16,465 bases of DNA from an uncultured Atopobium sp. (GCA_938036925.1 CALHVU010000013.1:1-16465), one strand, 5' to 3'; shown: positions 1-7,255, counted from the stretch's first letter. Made by a program: numbers and translations. The notes: a model not told the origin generated them from the sequence alone.

Positions 1-95
1 CATAATCTAAGTCAGTTTGTAGTAGATTTTTTAGTGATAAAAGACAATAATATTTTTAGTACAGGAGTAAGTTTAATTAATCATTGGAGAGAGCT

Positions 96-1931
96 ATGAG
101 TAATGACAATGATAGCAAGCAAATGATGTCATGGAATGCTATTCTCTCAAAATCTCGGACAAAAGAAATTGACAGGATGAACCCTGAATTTGCAGGCGAT
201 TATAAAGCAGCAGATTTAAACAATTATCCATTTGAATTCGATTGCTTTTCCATTTCATCCTGCTCAGCAATTCGCGCAATGCAAGATAAAACACAAGTAT
301 TTGCTTTTGGAAGTTCGAATTTTTGCCGTACACGTCTCACACATTCTATAGAAGTCGCATCAACAGCTTCCTCAATAATTTCAATGATAAGCCGAAATGA
401 CCCATCTTTCTTTGAAGATGACGAAGAAAGAACTAAGAATAACTTCAAAATAAGCCTAAAAGAAGAAATAAAAGATGTAGTTTATGCTGCAGGGCTTCTT
501 CATGATATCGGTAATCCTCCCTTTGGCCATATGGGTGAACAATATTTAAGCCAGGCAATTATAGCTTGGCTCAAAGACCAAAACATGATAGCTATAGTCG
601 AAAAAGAAATCAATTTTGATGATATTGTTCAAAATAATATAATTGAAGATAAAGATGTTCTTTTTCTATATCCAAAATACACCAACGATAGAAGTAAAGA
701 CAAACTCAAATATATAAAATATAAAGAAAATGAATTTATGGATAAAACTTTCATGCAGGATCTTATTAATATCGAAGGAAATGCTCAAGGTATAAGATAT
801 TTAATTGATGATTCGCCTATTAAAGAACTTAGTACAATTAAACCTACCTATGCTGTACTCAGTAGTTTAATGAAATATACAAGCAATCAGCCAAATGTGA
901 CATTGGAATTTTCGAACGCTTCTAATACCTCTGATAGTAACCTAAATCATATAGTAAAAATTAAAGAATCATTAAAATTCGAACAGCTGGCAAATGAGGG
1001 TGATTCGGATAATAATCAGTTAATAAAAAATCCAGTCTATCTACATAAAAAAGGATTTTATCTATCAGAAGAAGAAAAAATAAATACAATATTTAACGAG
1101 TTAAAAATTAGCAAGATAAATAACAATTACGTTAGAAATCCTCTCGCTTACATCCTTGAAGCAGCTGATGATATTTCCTATAGAACCGCAGATTTCGAAG
1201 ACGCTCTTTTGAAGGGAATTATTACGGTTAACGATATAAAAACTGTTCTAAAGGAATATCTCGAAATTGACGATAATGACTTAAAAAAATTCGAAGAGAA
1301 AATTAAAAGTACCAGTATATCTCGTAAAAATGTTACAAATATATCGCATGATTGTTTTAAAAATAATTTTGATTTACAGTGTGATGTCTATTCTTTACTT
1401 TCTCTTGTTCTAAAAATTGAAAATTGTGAAACTAAAAATGACTTTAATAAGTTCCACGAATATTTACATGAATGGATTACACAACTAAAAACTCAATTAA
1501 TTTTTGTTGCAGCGTGGTCATTTCAATATAACATTAATAAAATCATGAATGGTACTTTCTCATCTGAATTGCTCAATGCAGATAAATGCTATCATAAAAA
1601 CATAATGCGTATCCTTAAAACACTAATGGAAAAATATGTGTACAACTCTGATGAGGTCAGTTTTCAAAATGAACAAGCAAAATTTTTGATTAATAAAGTA
1701 TGGTCAAATCTTACAGAATTCATCAAAAATAAAAAACGTAATGACTTCGATAATGATTCGTTTAAATTACTGCCAATGCGTTTACAACAAACACTTATTA
1801 AGTATACTTCAAAAGAAGATGATTTTTTATATTCTGAACTTCGAATAATAATCGATTTTATATGTTCACTCAGCGATGAAGAAGTAAGAAAATTAGCTAA
1901 CTGGGAAGTATTGAATAGCATGATTGGATAG
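96..1931 (+). CDS. dGTPase-family HD-domain triphosphohydrolase (611 aa)
   Basis: Deoxyguanosinetriphosphate triphosphohydrolases convert dGTP (sometimes other dNTPs) to the nucleoside and triphosphate in the cytoplasm. Visible signatures, numbered from the ATG at 96: RTRLTHSIEVA around residues 78-88 (metal ligand H83), LLHDIGNPPFGHMGE at 134-148 (H136, D137), EGNAQGIRYL at 227-236, and LEAADDISYRTADFEDA at 354-370 with the later HD aspartate. The remaining C-terminal region (about 390-611) is lysine/asparagine-rich and unassigned. E. coli Dgt is roughly 500 residues, so this is a long form. I chose ATG 96 because GGAG at 86-89 lies six bases before it; a TTG at 84 in the same frame lacks a well-placed site. 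The gene is far richer in A+T than the rest of the window and stands alone, which suggests horizontal acquisition. Some dGTPases act in anti-phage defence; that role here is inference only. Confidence 0.9.
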   Translation: MSNDNDSKQMMSWNAILSKSRTKEIDRMNPEFAGDYKAADLNNYPFEFDCFSISSCSAIRAMQDKTQVFAFGSSNFCRTRLTHSIEVASTASSIISMISRNDPSFFEDDEERTKNNFKISLKEEIKDVVYAAGLLHDIGNPPFGHMGEQYLSQAIIAWLKDQNMIAIVEKEINFDDIVQNNIIEDKDVLFLYPKYTNDRSKDKLKYIKYKENEFMDKTFMQDLINIEGNAQGIRYLIDDSPIKELSTIKPTYAVLSSLMKYTSNQPNVTLEFSNASNTSDSNLNHIVKIKESLKFEQLANEGDSDNNQLIKNPVYLHKKGFYLSEEEKINTIFNELKISKINNNYVRNPLAYILEAADDISYRTADFEDALLKGIITVNDIKTVLKEYLEIDDNDLKKFEEKIKSTSISRKNVTNISHDCFKNNFDLQCDVYSLLSLVLKIENCETKNDFNKFHEYLHEWITQLKTQLIFVAAWSFQYNINKIMNGTFSSELLNADKCYHKNIMRILKTLMEKYVYNSDEVSFQNEQAKFLINKVWSNLTEFIKNKKRNDFDNDSFKLLPMRLQQTLIKYTSKEDDFLYSELRIIIDFICSLSDEEVRKLANWEVLNSMIG

Positions 1932-2017
1932 AACTATATCATGTCATTTTTTAAAATACTAAATTGAACATATTAGAATCAATTTTTCTTTTTATAGTAA
2001 ACCTTCAAATTGATAGT

Positions 2018-2050
2018 AAAAGAGCATCTAATAACGTAGATGCTCTTTTT
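2018..2050. terminator. Bidirectional Rho-independent terminator between convergent genes
   Basis: A perfect 10-bp stem (2021-2030 with 2037-2046) encloses a 6-base loop. It is followed by TTTTT on the + strand and by TTTT on the - strand. It lies between the 3' ends of the dGTPase gene and the aldolase gene and can serve both. Confidence 0.9.
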
Positions 2051-2071
2051 GTGTTGAGTATGTAAGAGTGG

Positions 2072-2737
2072 CTAGAGCAACGTATCCCTACCGTAAGCCT
2101 CACGCCATGCAGCAGAGAACTCATTAACTGCAATCTTTGTGCCAGGGTGATCCATCATTGTGTAAACGATATCTGGTGGAAGAGTAACAGCATCAATACC
2201 TGCAGAAATAAGTGCATTGACCTGCTCGGTATTCTTGAACGATGCAGCAAGAATCTTAGAATTCAGTCCATGAGTTTCAAGCATCTGCATAAGATCAAAA
2301 ACCTGACCGATGCCGTCGCCGTAATTACACATACGGTTAACATAAGGAGCCAGGTAATCTGCGCCATTCATAGCTGCCAAGAATGCCTCGTCAGCTGAAT
2401 AAATTGCAGTTGCAAGAACGCCAAGGCCCTCGGACTTGAGCTGTTTAATAGCCTTGTATCCATTGCGGGTAACAGGAATCTTCACATAGGTATTCTCGGG
2501 GCGAAGGCCACAGATATAGCGAGCTTCCTCCAGCATCTTCTGATAGTCAGTTGAAACAACCTGCACAAAGAACTTTTGCTCAGGCAACAGATACTCTACG
2601 AACTCCTTGATTACCTGCTCAGGTTGCTTGCCACTTCTAGTGATGATTGAAGGGTTAGTGGTAACTCCATCGATGGTCAAAAGCTCATCAAGTTGCTTAA
2701 CAGCCTCAAGATCAGCTGTATCTAGAATAAACTCCAT
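2072..2737 (-). CDS. fsa: Fructose-6-phosphate aldolase / transaldolase-like protein (221 aa)
   Basis: A small class I aldolase of the TalB/FSA fold, about 220 residues like E. coli FsaA. Such enzymes reversibly join dihydroxyacetone and glyceraldehyde 3-phosphate to fructose 6-phosphate, or act as short transaldolases. Family landmarks: LDTAD at 5-9, GVTTNPS at 24-30, the Schiff-base lysine K86 in YVKIPVT, APYVNR at 130-135 with the catalytic tyrosine Y132, and AASFKN at 164-169. The ATG at 2737 follows a GGGGAG site with six bases between. It seems monocistronic: the kinase gene upstream ends 123 bp away and a terminator lies downstream. Fructose-6-phosphate aldolase and transaldolase activity cannot be separated from sequence alone, so the symbol is provisional. 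Confidence 0.85.
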   Translation of the reverse strand: MEFILDTADLEAVKQLDELLTIDGVTTNPSIITRSGKQPEQVIKEFVEYLLPEQKFFVQVVSTDYQKMLEEARYICGLRPENTYVKIPVTRNGYKAIKQLKSEGLGVLATAIYSADEAFLAAMNGADYLAPYVNRMCNYGDGIGQVFDLMQMLETHGLNSKILAASFKNTEQVNALISAGIDAVTLPPDIVYTMMDHPGTKIAVNEFSAAWREAYGRDTLL

Positions 2738-2769
2738 GCGTGGCTCCCCTTCATCACTAGGGCATCTAT

Positions 2770-2787
2770 GTTCTAAGAACTATTCTA
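2770..2787 (-). promoter_or_regulatory. Candidate promoter -10 and palindromic operator of the aldolase gene
   Basis: Reading leftward, TAGAAT at 2787-2782 is a plausible -10 hexamer, but no good -35 stands 17 bases upstream. Directly after it lies the perfect palindrome GTTCTAAGAAC (2770-2780), which would cover the transcription start. A repressor bound there would block the gene. This is inference from position and symmetry. Confidence 0.35.
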
Positions 2788-2860
2788 GCCGTTGTACTTC
2801 TCGCCATTAGCTGGTATTTCGTCTTATCTATGAGCGGCAGTGTATGTGAAGGGTTAAACG

Positions 2861-4021
2861 CTACTCAGAGTCCATTGCATCAACCAGTGGAATTCTGATT
2901 GTAAACACAGAACCCTGTGGGGTGTTTTCAGAGACTGTTATGGAAGCTCCATGTCGCTTCAAGATGGTTTTAACCAGCGAGAGGCCAATGCCTGCGCCGC
3001 CAAACTCTCTGGATCGTGACTTATTCACCCTGTAGAACGGCTCAAATACAAGCTCTCTTTGCTCAGGAGCTATGCCCACTCCTGTATCGGCGATTATAAT
3101 CACGCCTTCTTGACCCCTGGTTTCTAGAGTAATGTTAACTGAACCTTCTTCATTGTTATAACGAATGGCATTTTCAACCAGGTTGTAAAGAGCTCGATAT
3201 AGCAGATTGGTATTTCCTTTAACGATAAAGGTCTGTGCCTCAGATTGTGTATCAGAATGTGCATCAATCTGCGTGTTAACCTGCACGTTTACCATATTAT
3301 TTTGGGCAACTGATTCAAGATCATCCACAACCGTTTTAATTACTGAATCAAGAGAAACGTCCTCAGCCTCTCCTAGCTCAGATGTCTCCGCAAATTCCAA
3401 AAGGTCAGTGATGATGGAAGATAGGCGGTCAATGTATGTCTCCATCGTAGTTACAAGCTCGTCATATTCATGCTGTTCGCGTTTCTTTTTCTTAAAAACA
3501 TCCAGCTTGGTCTTCAGTACTGCAATTGGCGTTCTAAGCTCGTGAGCTGCGCTAGTCGAGAAGCGCCTCTGCATTGCAAATGCTTCATCTAATTGATCAG
3601 TCATCTGATTAAATGACTTAACCAGCTCTTGAATCTCTTCTCCACCGCCCTCAATCTCAATGGAATCAGACAATGTATTTGGGCTAATTTCTTTCATGTG
3701 AGCAGAGAGTTGTTGAACTGGCTTGGTATAGTGGCCTATTAAAAAATAAGCTACACAGCTTCCCGCAGCAATCACAACAAGCAAGATGCCTAACGCGTCA
3801 AACAAAATAGAGCGTTCGATAGCATCTACATCCAAAACGATAGAAAGAGCTCCCTGATTGATGGCGTTGGCTGCAGCTAGTTCCAGCAGCTCAGAAGTCG
3901 AGCGATACACAAGCCAGGTCAAAACAACGCAACAGCACACCAATAAGCCCACCATAAGAAGAGTGAGTTGGGCGCGTATCGAGCGCATTGGCTTTGGGAT
4001 TATTTCACTCATCTTAGTCAT
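2861..4021 (-). CDS. Membrane sensor histidine kinase (386 aa)
   Basis: Two-component sensor kinase. Two membrane segments, about residues 20-40 and 72-96, bracket a short extracytoplasmic loop of some 30 residues, too small for a large ligand domain, so it may sense a membrane or redox cue. Next come a HAMP-like linker (about 97-150), the dimerisation/phosphoacceptor H box SAAHELRTP with H160, and the ATPase domain with N box NLVENAIRYNN (N284), DTGVGI (312-317) and GGAGIGLSLV (341-350). All catalytic motifs look intact. The ATG at 4021 overlaps the end of the response-regulator gene by 8 bp and is preceded by AGAGGGA at good spacing; a second in-frame ATG lies nine bases later. The overlap implies translational coupling with its regulator. 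The signal sensed is unknown. Confidence 0.93.
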   Translation of the reverse strand: MTKMSEIIPKPMRSIRAQLTLLMVGLLVCCCVVLTWLVYRSTSELLELAAANAINQGALSIVLDVDAIERSILFDALGILLVVIAAGSCVAYFLIGHYTKPVQQLSAHMKEISPNTLSDSIEIEGGGEEIQELVKSFNQMTDQLDEAFAMQRRFSTSAAHELRTPIAVLKTKLDVFKKKKREQHEYDELVTTMETYIDRLSSIITDLLEFAETSELGEAEDVSLDSVIKTVVDDLESVAQNNMVNVQVNTQIDAHSDTQSEAQTFIVKGNTNLLYRALYNLVENAIRYNNEEGSVNITLETRGQEGVIIIADTGVGIAPEQRELVFEPFYRVNKSRSREFGGAGIGLSLVKTILKRHGASITVSENTPQGSVFTIRIPLVDAMDSE

Positions 4022-4694
4022 CGCTGTCCCTCTTAAAGCAATAACCCTCTCCTACTTTGTTAGAAATTGGGTCATATCCAAGGGCTTCTCGCAACTTTTT
4101 TCTAATCGAGAAAATATGCACACGCACAGAATTGCTAAATAAATCCACGTTGCTATCCCATGCATGAGTCATGAGCTCTTCACTACTCACAACCGCTCCA
4201 GCATGTCGCATCAGATACTCTAGAATTGAGAGTTCTTTCTTGGTGAAATTAACCTGAGCGTCTCCAACAAAAACTTGTCGAGCTGTAGTGTCAAACCGAA
4301 GTTCTCCCAGCGTCAAAGACGCTTCTCCATGTGTATATTCGCGGCGCAGGAGCGTCCTCATACGGGCCTCGAGCTCACCAAACGCAAAGGGTTTTATAAG
4401 GTAGTCATCAGCACCCGCGTCTAATCCAACAATGCGATCAGACACCGATGAACGTGCAGAAAGAATCAGTACCTTAGTCTCTGAGTGCTCCGCTCGTAGT
4501 GTACGCAGCAAATCAAGTCCATCGATACCAGGAAGGTTAAGGTCAAGTAGAATCAGGTCATATTGCTCAAGCTGAGCCATTTCAAGAGCCTGAGTGCCGT
4601 TGTCGACAAGATCAACGTAATAACCGTCCAGCTCAAGCCCCTCTCCAATAGAGGCAAGAAGCTCTTTTTCATCTTCCACTACAAGGATTTTCAA
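4014..4694 (-). CDS. OmpR/PhoB-family response regulator (226 aa)
   Basis: DNA-binding response regulator paired with the overlapping histidine kinase. The receiver domain occupies about residues 1-115, with the acidic pocket VVEDE (E7/D8), phosphoacceptor D51 in LLDLNLPG and the conserved lysine K101 in LIKPFAFGELEAR. The C-terminal winged-helix effector (about 128-222) has the typical TKKELSILEYLMRHAG and SNSVRVHIFSIRKKL segments. It lies 177 bp downstream of the TlpA-like gene on the same strand, so it may be cotranscribed with the redox genes and control them. A direct repeat with 11-bp period upstream of the first gene of the cluster (6747-6763) is a possible binding site. The target is inferred from context only. 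Confidence 0.94.
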   Translation of the reverse strand: MKILVVEDEKELLASIGEGLELDGYYVDLVDNGTQALEMAQLEQYDLILLDLNLPGIDGLDLLRTLRAEHSETKVLILSARSSVSDRIVGLDAGADDYLIKPFAFGELEARMRTLLRREYTHGEASLTLGELRFDTTARQVFVGDAQVNFTKKELSILEYLMRHAGAVVSSEELMTHAWDSNVDLFSNSVRVHIFSIRKKLREALGYDPISNKVGEGYCFKRDSDD

Positions 4695-4738
4695 TTCTTC
4701 CCTTTCAAATGCAGCTTGATGCTATTTGCACGTATTAG

Positions 4739-4781
4739 AGTACGCCTGGACCAAGCTCAAGTGACTCAGCCCAGGCGTACT
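4739..4781. repeat. 11-bp inverted repeat ahead of the response-regulator gene
   Basis: Perfect arms AGTACGCCTGG (4739-4749) and CCAGGCGTACT (4771-4781) enclose 21 bases. It sits 45 bases upstream of the regulator start codon, in the gap after the TlpA-like gene. It has no T-tract on either side, so it is not a classic terminator. It may be an operator, an RNA stem that affects processing, or an attenuation element. Confidence 0.6.
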
Positions 4782-4816
4782 TATACAACACTTCAAATGC
4801 TAACCGATTGAACCCT

Positions 4817-4840
4817 ACGGCGAGAAGTTCTTCTCGCCGT
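4817..4840. repeat. Inverted pair of the CTTCTCGCC word forming a hairpin
   Basis: ACGGCGAGAA (4817-4826) pairs perfectly with TTCTCGCCGT (4831-4840) across a 4-base loop. It lies just past the 3' end of the TlpA-like gene. There is no U-run, yet the position and strength would suit transcript end formation or mRNA 3' protection. It is one of two such pairs in the window; the other is at 8438-8467. Confidence 0.8.
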
Positions 4841-4871
4841 GTGCCGTGAGTGGTATGTAAGTTTCTATAGC

Positions 4872-5510
4872 CTACTTTGACTGAGCAAGAGCCTGGTCAA
4901 CGCGCTTTTGAAGTTCGCTACCCTGGAGCTTGCTGGCTCCACCGGTGATTGGATCGCCTACGAGTCTACCGTTCTGGTCAATAACCATAGTAGTTGGGAA
5001 CGCTGTGAGACCTTCGATAACGTGACCGCCATCGCTGTGAGGATCAAGAGCGACGTTTCCGTAGGTAACGCCTTGCTTCTGGAGAATATTCACGGCTTCC
5101 TTCTTAGCATCGTCCGTGTATGCGGCTTCGGCGTTAACACCCAAGACATTGACACCTTTGTCCTTATAGGTATTAGCAAGTTCTTGAAGCATTGGCATCT
5201 CCTGAATGCAGCCAGTACAGCCATTGAACCAGAAGGTCAGAACAGTAACCTTATTCTGTCCAAATACGGTGTTGTCATAGGTAGCGCCAGTAGTGATATC
5301 TGTTGCCTTAAAATCTGGGAAGGTATCGCCGTCTTTGAGGTGCAGCTTTGATGCTGCCTCAGGTGGAACTGCAGCAGAATTCTGCTGCTCGGCAGTTGGA
5401 GCGGTTGTTGTGCCTGTGTTGCCAGTACCACCAACGCTGCATCCAACAAGCGCAACTGCCATAAGTAGGCCAGCGACATACGTCAGGGATTTTGTTACAA
5501 ATTTTTTCAT
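4872..5510 (-). CDS. TlpA-type thioredoxin-like lipoprotein (212 aa)
   Basis: Extracytoplasmic thiol:disulfide oxidoreductase. Residues 1-24 form a lipoprotein signal peptide with lipobox LVGC (lipidated C24), followed by a Gly/Thr/Ala-rich linker to about residue 55. The thioredoxin-fold domain (about 60-210) has the redox motif C-T-G-C (C98, C101) in WFNGCTGC and the cis-proline P172 in AFPTT. Its start follows an AAAGGA site seven bases upstream. It lies 59 bp downstream of the polyferredoxin-like membrane protein and upstream of the two-component genes on the same strand. Electrons passed outward by the FeS protein and the small CXXC protein could keep this thioredoxin reduced, so that it can repair oxidised extracytoplasmic thiols. 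That link is inference from gene order. Confidence 0.9.
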   Translation of the reverse strand: MKKFVTKSLTYVAGLLMAVALVGCSVGGTGNTGTTTAPTAEQQNSAAVPPEAASKLHLKDGDTFPDFKATDITTGATYDNTVFGQNKVTVLTFWFNGCTGCIQEMPMLQELANTYKDKGVNVLGVNAEAAYTDDAKKEAVNILQKQGVTYGNVALDPHSDGGHVIEGLTAFPTTMVIDQNGRLVGDPITGGASKLQGSELQKRVDQALAQSK

Positions 5511-5569
5511 TTCATAGTCCTTTCTGTCTTTTCTACGTACGAAACGTAGCTATACACGTTTTATGACAC

Positions 5570-6529
5570 TTACTTTGATGAGCTTGTCGCCTGTAGATCA
5601 GCCAAGTGCTTTGCTGTAGCAACCTTTTCCGATTGCTCAATTTTCTTGTTGATTAACAGGAGTTTTGCATCAATCGCATGAACAGGACATACCTTTATGC
5701 ACTCTCCGCAGCGAATGCACTCAAGAGCTGCGTTATTCTTCGTAATATCTACGTCCATCTTGCATGTACGCGCACACTTTCCGCAGCTTACACAGGTCTT
5801 CTCGTCAACTCGATATTGCAAAATCGAAATGCGATTGAACAGAGAATAAAAAGCTCCGAGCGGGCAAATCCATTTGCAGAAGGGACGGTAGAACATAATG
5901 CTCAACAATACGATAGTTGCCAGAATGCTGAATTTCATCGTAAAAAGTGTGCCTAGAGCTGCCTTAATGCTGACGTCTGCTAAAGAAAGCGGAATTGCTC
6001 CCTCGAGAATTCCCTGTGGACAAACATACTTACAGAAATAAGGCTCTCCCATTCCTACGGCATTTTGAATCAAAGCTGGTAGAGCCCAGACAAGTACAAT
6101 TAATATGACGTACTTCAAATAGCGCAAGGCTTTGAGTTTTTTAGTGCTAAATTTTTTTGGGAATGGAATCTTGTGGAGAAGATCTTGTACCCAGCCAAAT
6201 GGACAAAGAAATCCGCAGACAAACCTGCCTAGCAAAGTTCCAATGAGAATCAAAATACCCGTAATGTAATACGAGAAGCTGAATTTAGAAGATCCAACTA
6301 CTGCCTGAAATGCTCCAACGGGGCAAGCGCCTGTAGCTGCTGGGCAAGAATAGCAGTTAAGTCCAGGGACACAGACTGACTTTGCAGGACCAGTATAGAT
6401 AGTTCCCTTAGCGAAATTTGTTAGGTGAGGGTTGGTTAGAAAGGTTGCGCATGCCTGCACGAAACCTCTTTTAGTGATAAATTCTCGCACTTTCTTTCCA
6501 AGAAATTTAGCTCCCGAGAGTACTTTCAC
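5570..6529 (-). CDS. Polyferredoxin-like membrane 4Fe-4S protein, NapH/NosR-C-terminus type (319 aa)
   Basis: Integral membrane electron carrier. The N-terminal part has a Cys cluster at C53, C59, C62 and C69. Several hydrophobic segments follow (about 86-106, 137-156, 198-214), with CX3CP motifs at C105/C109, C166/C170 and C218/C222, the hallmark of NapH/NosR/CcoG-like proteins. Two complete 4Fe-4S ferredoxin motifs close the protein: C246-C249-C252-C256 and C271-C274-C277-C281. It starts at GTG 6529 after GGTGA, 10 bases past the stop of the small CXXC gene, so the two are surely cotranscribed. The family commonly moves electrons from cytoplasmic donors through the membrane. Here the TlpA-like gene downstream suggests the end acceptor is an extracytoplasmic thiol system; this is inference. 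No nitrate or nitrous oxide reductase genes are present. Confidence 0.88.
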   Translation of the reverse strand: MKVLSGAKFLGKKVREFITKRGFVQACATFLTNPHLTNFAKGTIYTGPAKSVCVPGLNCYSCPAATGACPVGAFQAVVGSSKFSFSYYITGILILIGTLLGRFVCGFLCPFGWVQDLLHKIPFPKKFSTKKLKALRYLKYVILIVLVWALPALIQNAVGMGEPYFCKYVCPQGILEGAIPLSLADVSIKAALGTLFTMKFSILATIVLLSIMFYRPFCKWICPLGAFYSLFNRISILQYRVDEKTCVSCGKCARTCKMDVDITKNNAALECIRCGECIKVCPVHAIDAKLLLINKKIEQSEKVATAKHLADLQATSSSK

Positions 6530-6539
6530 TGCAGGTCAC

Positions 6540-6707
6540 CTAACCAATGCCTACACACTCAAGGCAGATTCGTACCGCTTTTCCCAAAACGGTCTGAGCC
6601 TCTCCACGAAGCGCGCCGTAGACTACAAATGCACATCCTAATAGCAAAAATAGAATAGGCAGGACACGTAGGCGACAGCTCCAACCACAAGCTTGCTTTG
6701 ATTTCAT
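6540..6707 (-). CDS. Small membrane CXXC protein, CD1871A-like (55 aa)
   Basis: A short gene easily missed. The reading frame from ATG 6707 encodes 55 residues: a basic, Cys-containing N-terminus (MKSKQACGWSCR), one hydrophobic membrane span (about 16-32), and a C-terminal tail VRICLECVGIG with a CXXC motif (C48, C51) just before the stop. The ending ICLECVGIG closely resembles the small CD1871A-type CXXC proteins of anaerobic Firmicutes, whose function is not established to my knowledge. A GGGAG site lies five bases before the ATG. Its stop is 10 bases from the GTG of the membrane FeS gene. A thiol relay or assembly role next to the FeS protein and TlpA-like thioredoxin is plausible but inferred. 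The match is from memory of the family ending, not a search. Confidence 0.82.
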   Translation of the reverse strand: MKSKQACGWSCRLRVLPILFLLLGCAFVVYGALRGEAQTVLGKAVRICLECVGIG

Positions 6708-6746
6708 AGATACTCCCTTCTCCTGGCTCTAGTACAACAGAAGGGG

Positions 6747-6763
6747 TGTTAAATCCCTGTTAA
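6747..6763 (-). promoter_or_regulatory. Direct repeat TTAACA with 11-bp period, possible response-regulator site
   Basis: On the - strand TTAACA occurs twice (6763-6758 and 6752-6747) with starts 11 bases apart, 40-56 bases upstream of the ATG of the small CXXC gene. OmpR-family regulators usually bind direct repeats with about this period, and such a regulator is encoded in the same cluster. Binding is inferred. Confidence 0.35.
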
Positions 6764-6854
6764 GCTGATTTAAATTTTCTGGGAAGGGTTGTTTTTATAT
6801 AAGTCTCTTAACTTATAAAATACGCAATTACATAAAATCGCAGATATACAGCTT

Positions 6855-6877
6855 GCGAGAAAATTGGCCTTTCTCGC
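6855..6877. repeat. Short hairpin containing the TTCTCGCC word
   Basis: GCGAGAAA (6855-6862) and TTTCTCGC (6870-6877) form an 8-bp stem with a 7-base loop. The right arm plus the next C is the 8-base core of the repeated CTTCTCGCC word. There is no T-tract. Confidence 0.55.
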
Positions 6878-6910
6878 CATCGGCTTACGAGGCAAATTTC
6901 GGATCCGTAA

Positions 6911-7041
6911 AACACACCTAAGTCGGATATTCTGCAAAAAAGACGTATACATGACGCAGAAATTACCTCAACCATGCAGATTATCGTCATTAGATGTGTA
7001 AAATGCCCGCATTTGTGCAGAATATCCGACTTAGGTGTGTT
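6911..7041. repeat. 26-bp perfect inverted repeat flanking a 79-bp spacer
   Basis: The left arm (6911-6936, beginning AACACACCTAAG and ending ATTCTGCA) is the exact reverse complement of the right arm (7016-7041). The match continues imperfectly a few bases inward. The 79-bp spacer holds no gene. No transposase, no clear target-site duplication and no T-tract are visible. The arms and spacer size suit either an invertible segment (inverton) or a MITE-type element. A leftward promoter-like pair lies in the spacer, pointing at the redox cluster. Confidence 0.85.
6944..6971 (-). promoter_or_regulatory. Promoter-like hexamers inside the inverted-repeat spacer
   Basis: Reading leftward, TTGAGG (6971-6966) and TATACG (6949-6944) are 16 bases apart, each matching four of six sigma-70-type consensus bases. 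Transcription would start near the left arm and run toward the small CXXC gene about 230 bp away. The match is weak; it is listed because of its position in the spacer. Confidence 0.25.
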
Positions 7042-7255
7042 CCATAGAAGTGGAATTTACCGATAGTTAAATTTCTTATACAAGACTATTCATTATCTAG
7101 CATATTAGATGAAGTTTATGCATAAAGATGCATATCAAGTAGTACGACCCCTAGCTGCCTGGCTATATTGATTAGGCACATATCGATTCTTCAGCGAGAC
7201 ATAAGAAAGCTGCGCTATTTTGTGCGCCAGGCCTCAAAGCCGACGCTAACGCGCC

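Noticed and set aside
1..95. A defined promoter for the dGTPase gene
   Set aside because: The stretch is so A+T-rich that many hexamers look like -10 boxes, and no pair with good spacing stands out.
6770..6990. Two 60-codon leftward frames in the gene-free region
   Set aside because: They overlap each other in different frames, cross the inverted repeat, lack ribosome sites and show no domain.
6911..7041. The long inverted repeat as a transcription terminator
   Set aside because: The arms are separated by 79 bases, there is no T-tract at either edge, and a proper terminator for lsrF already stands at 7256-7288.
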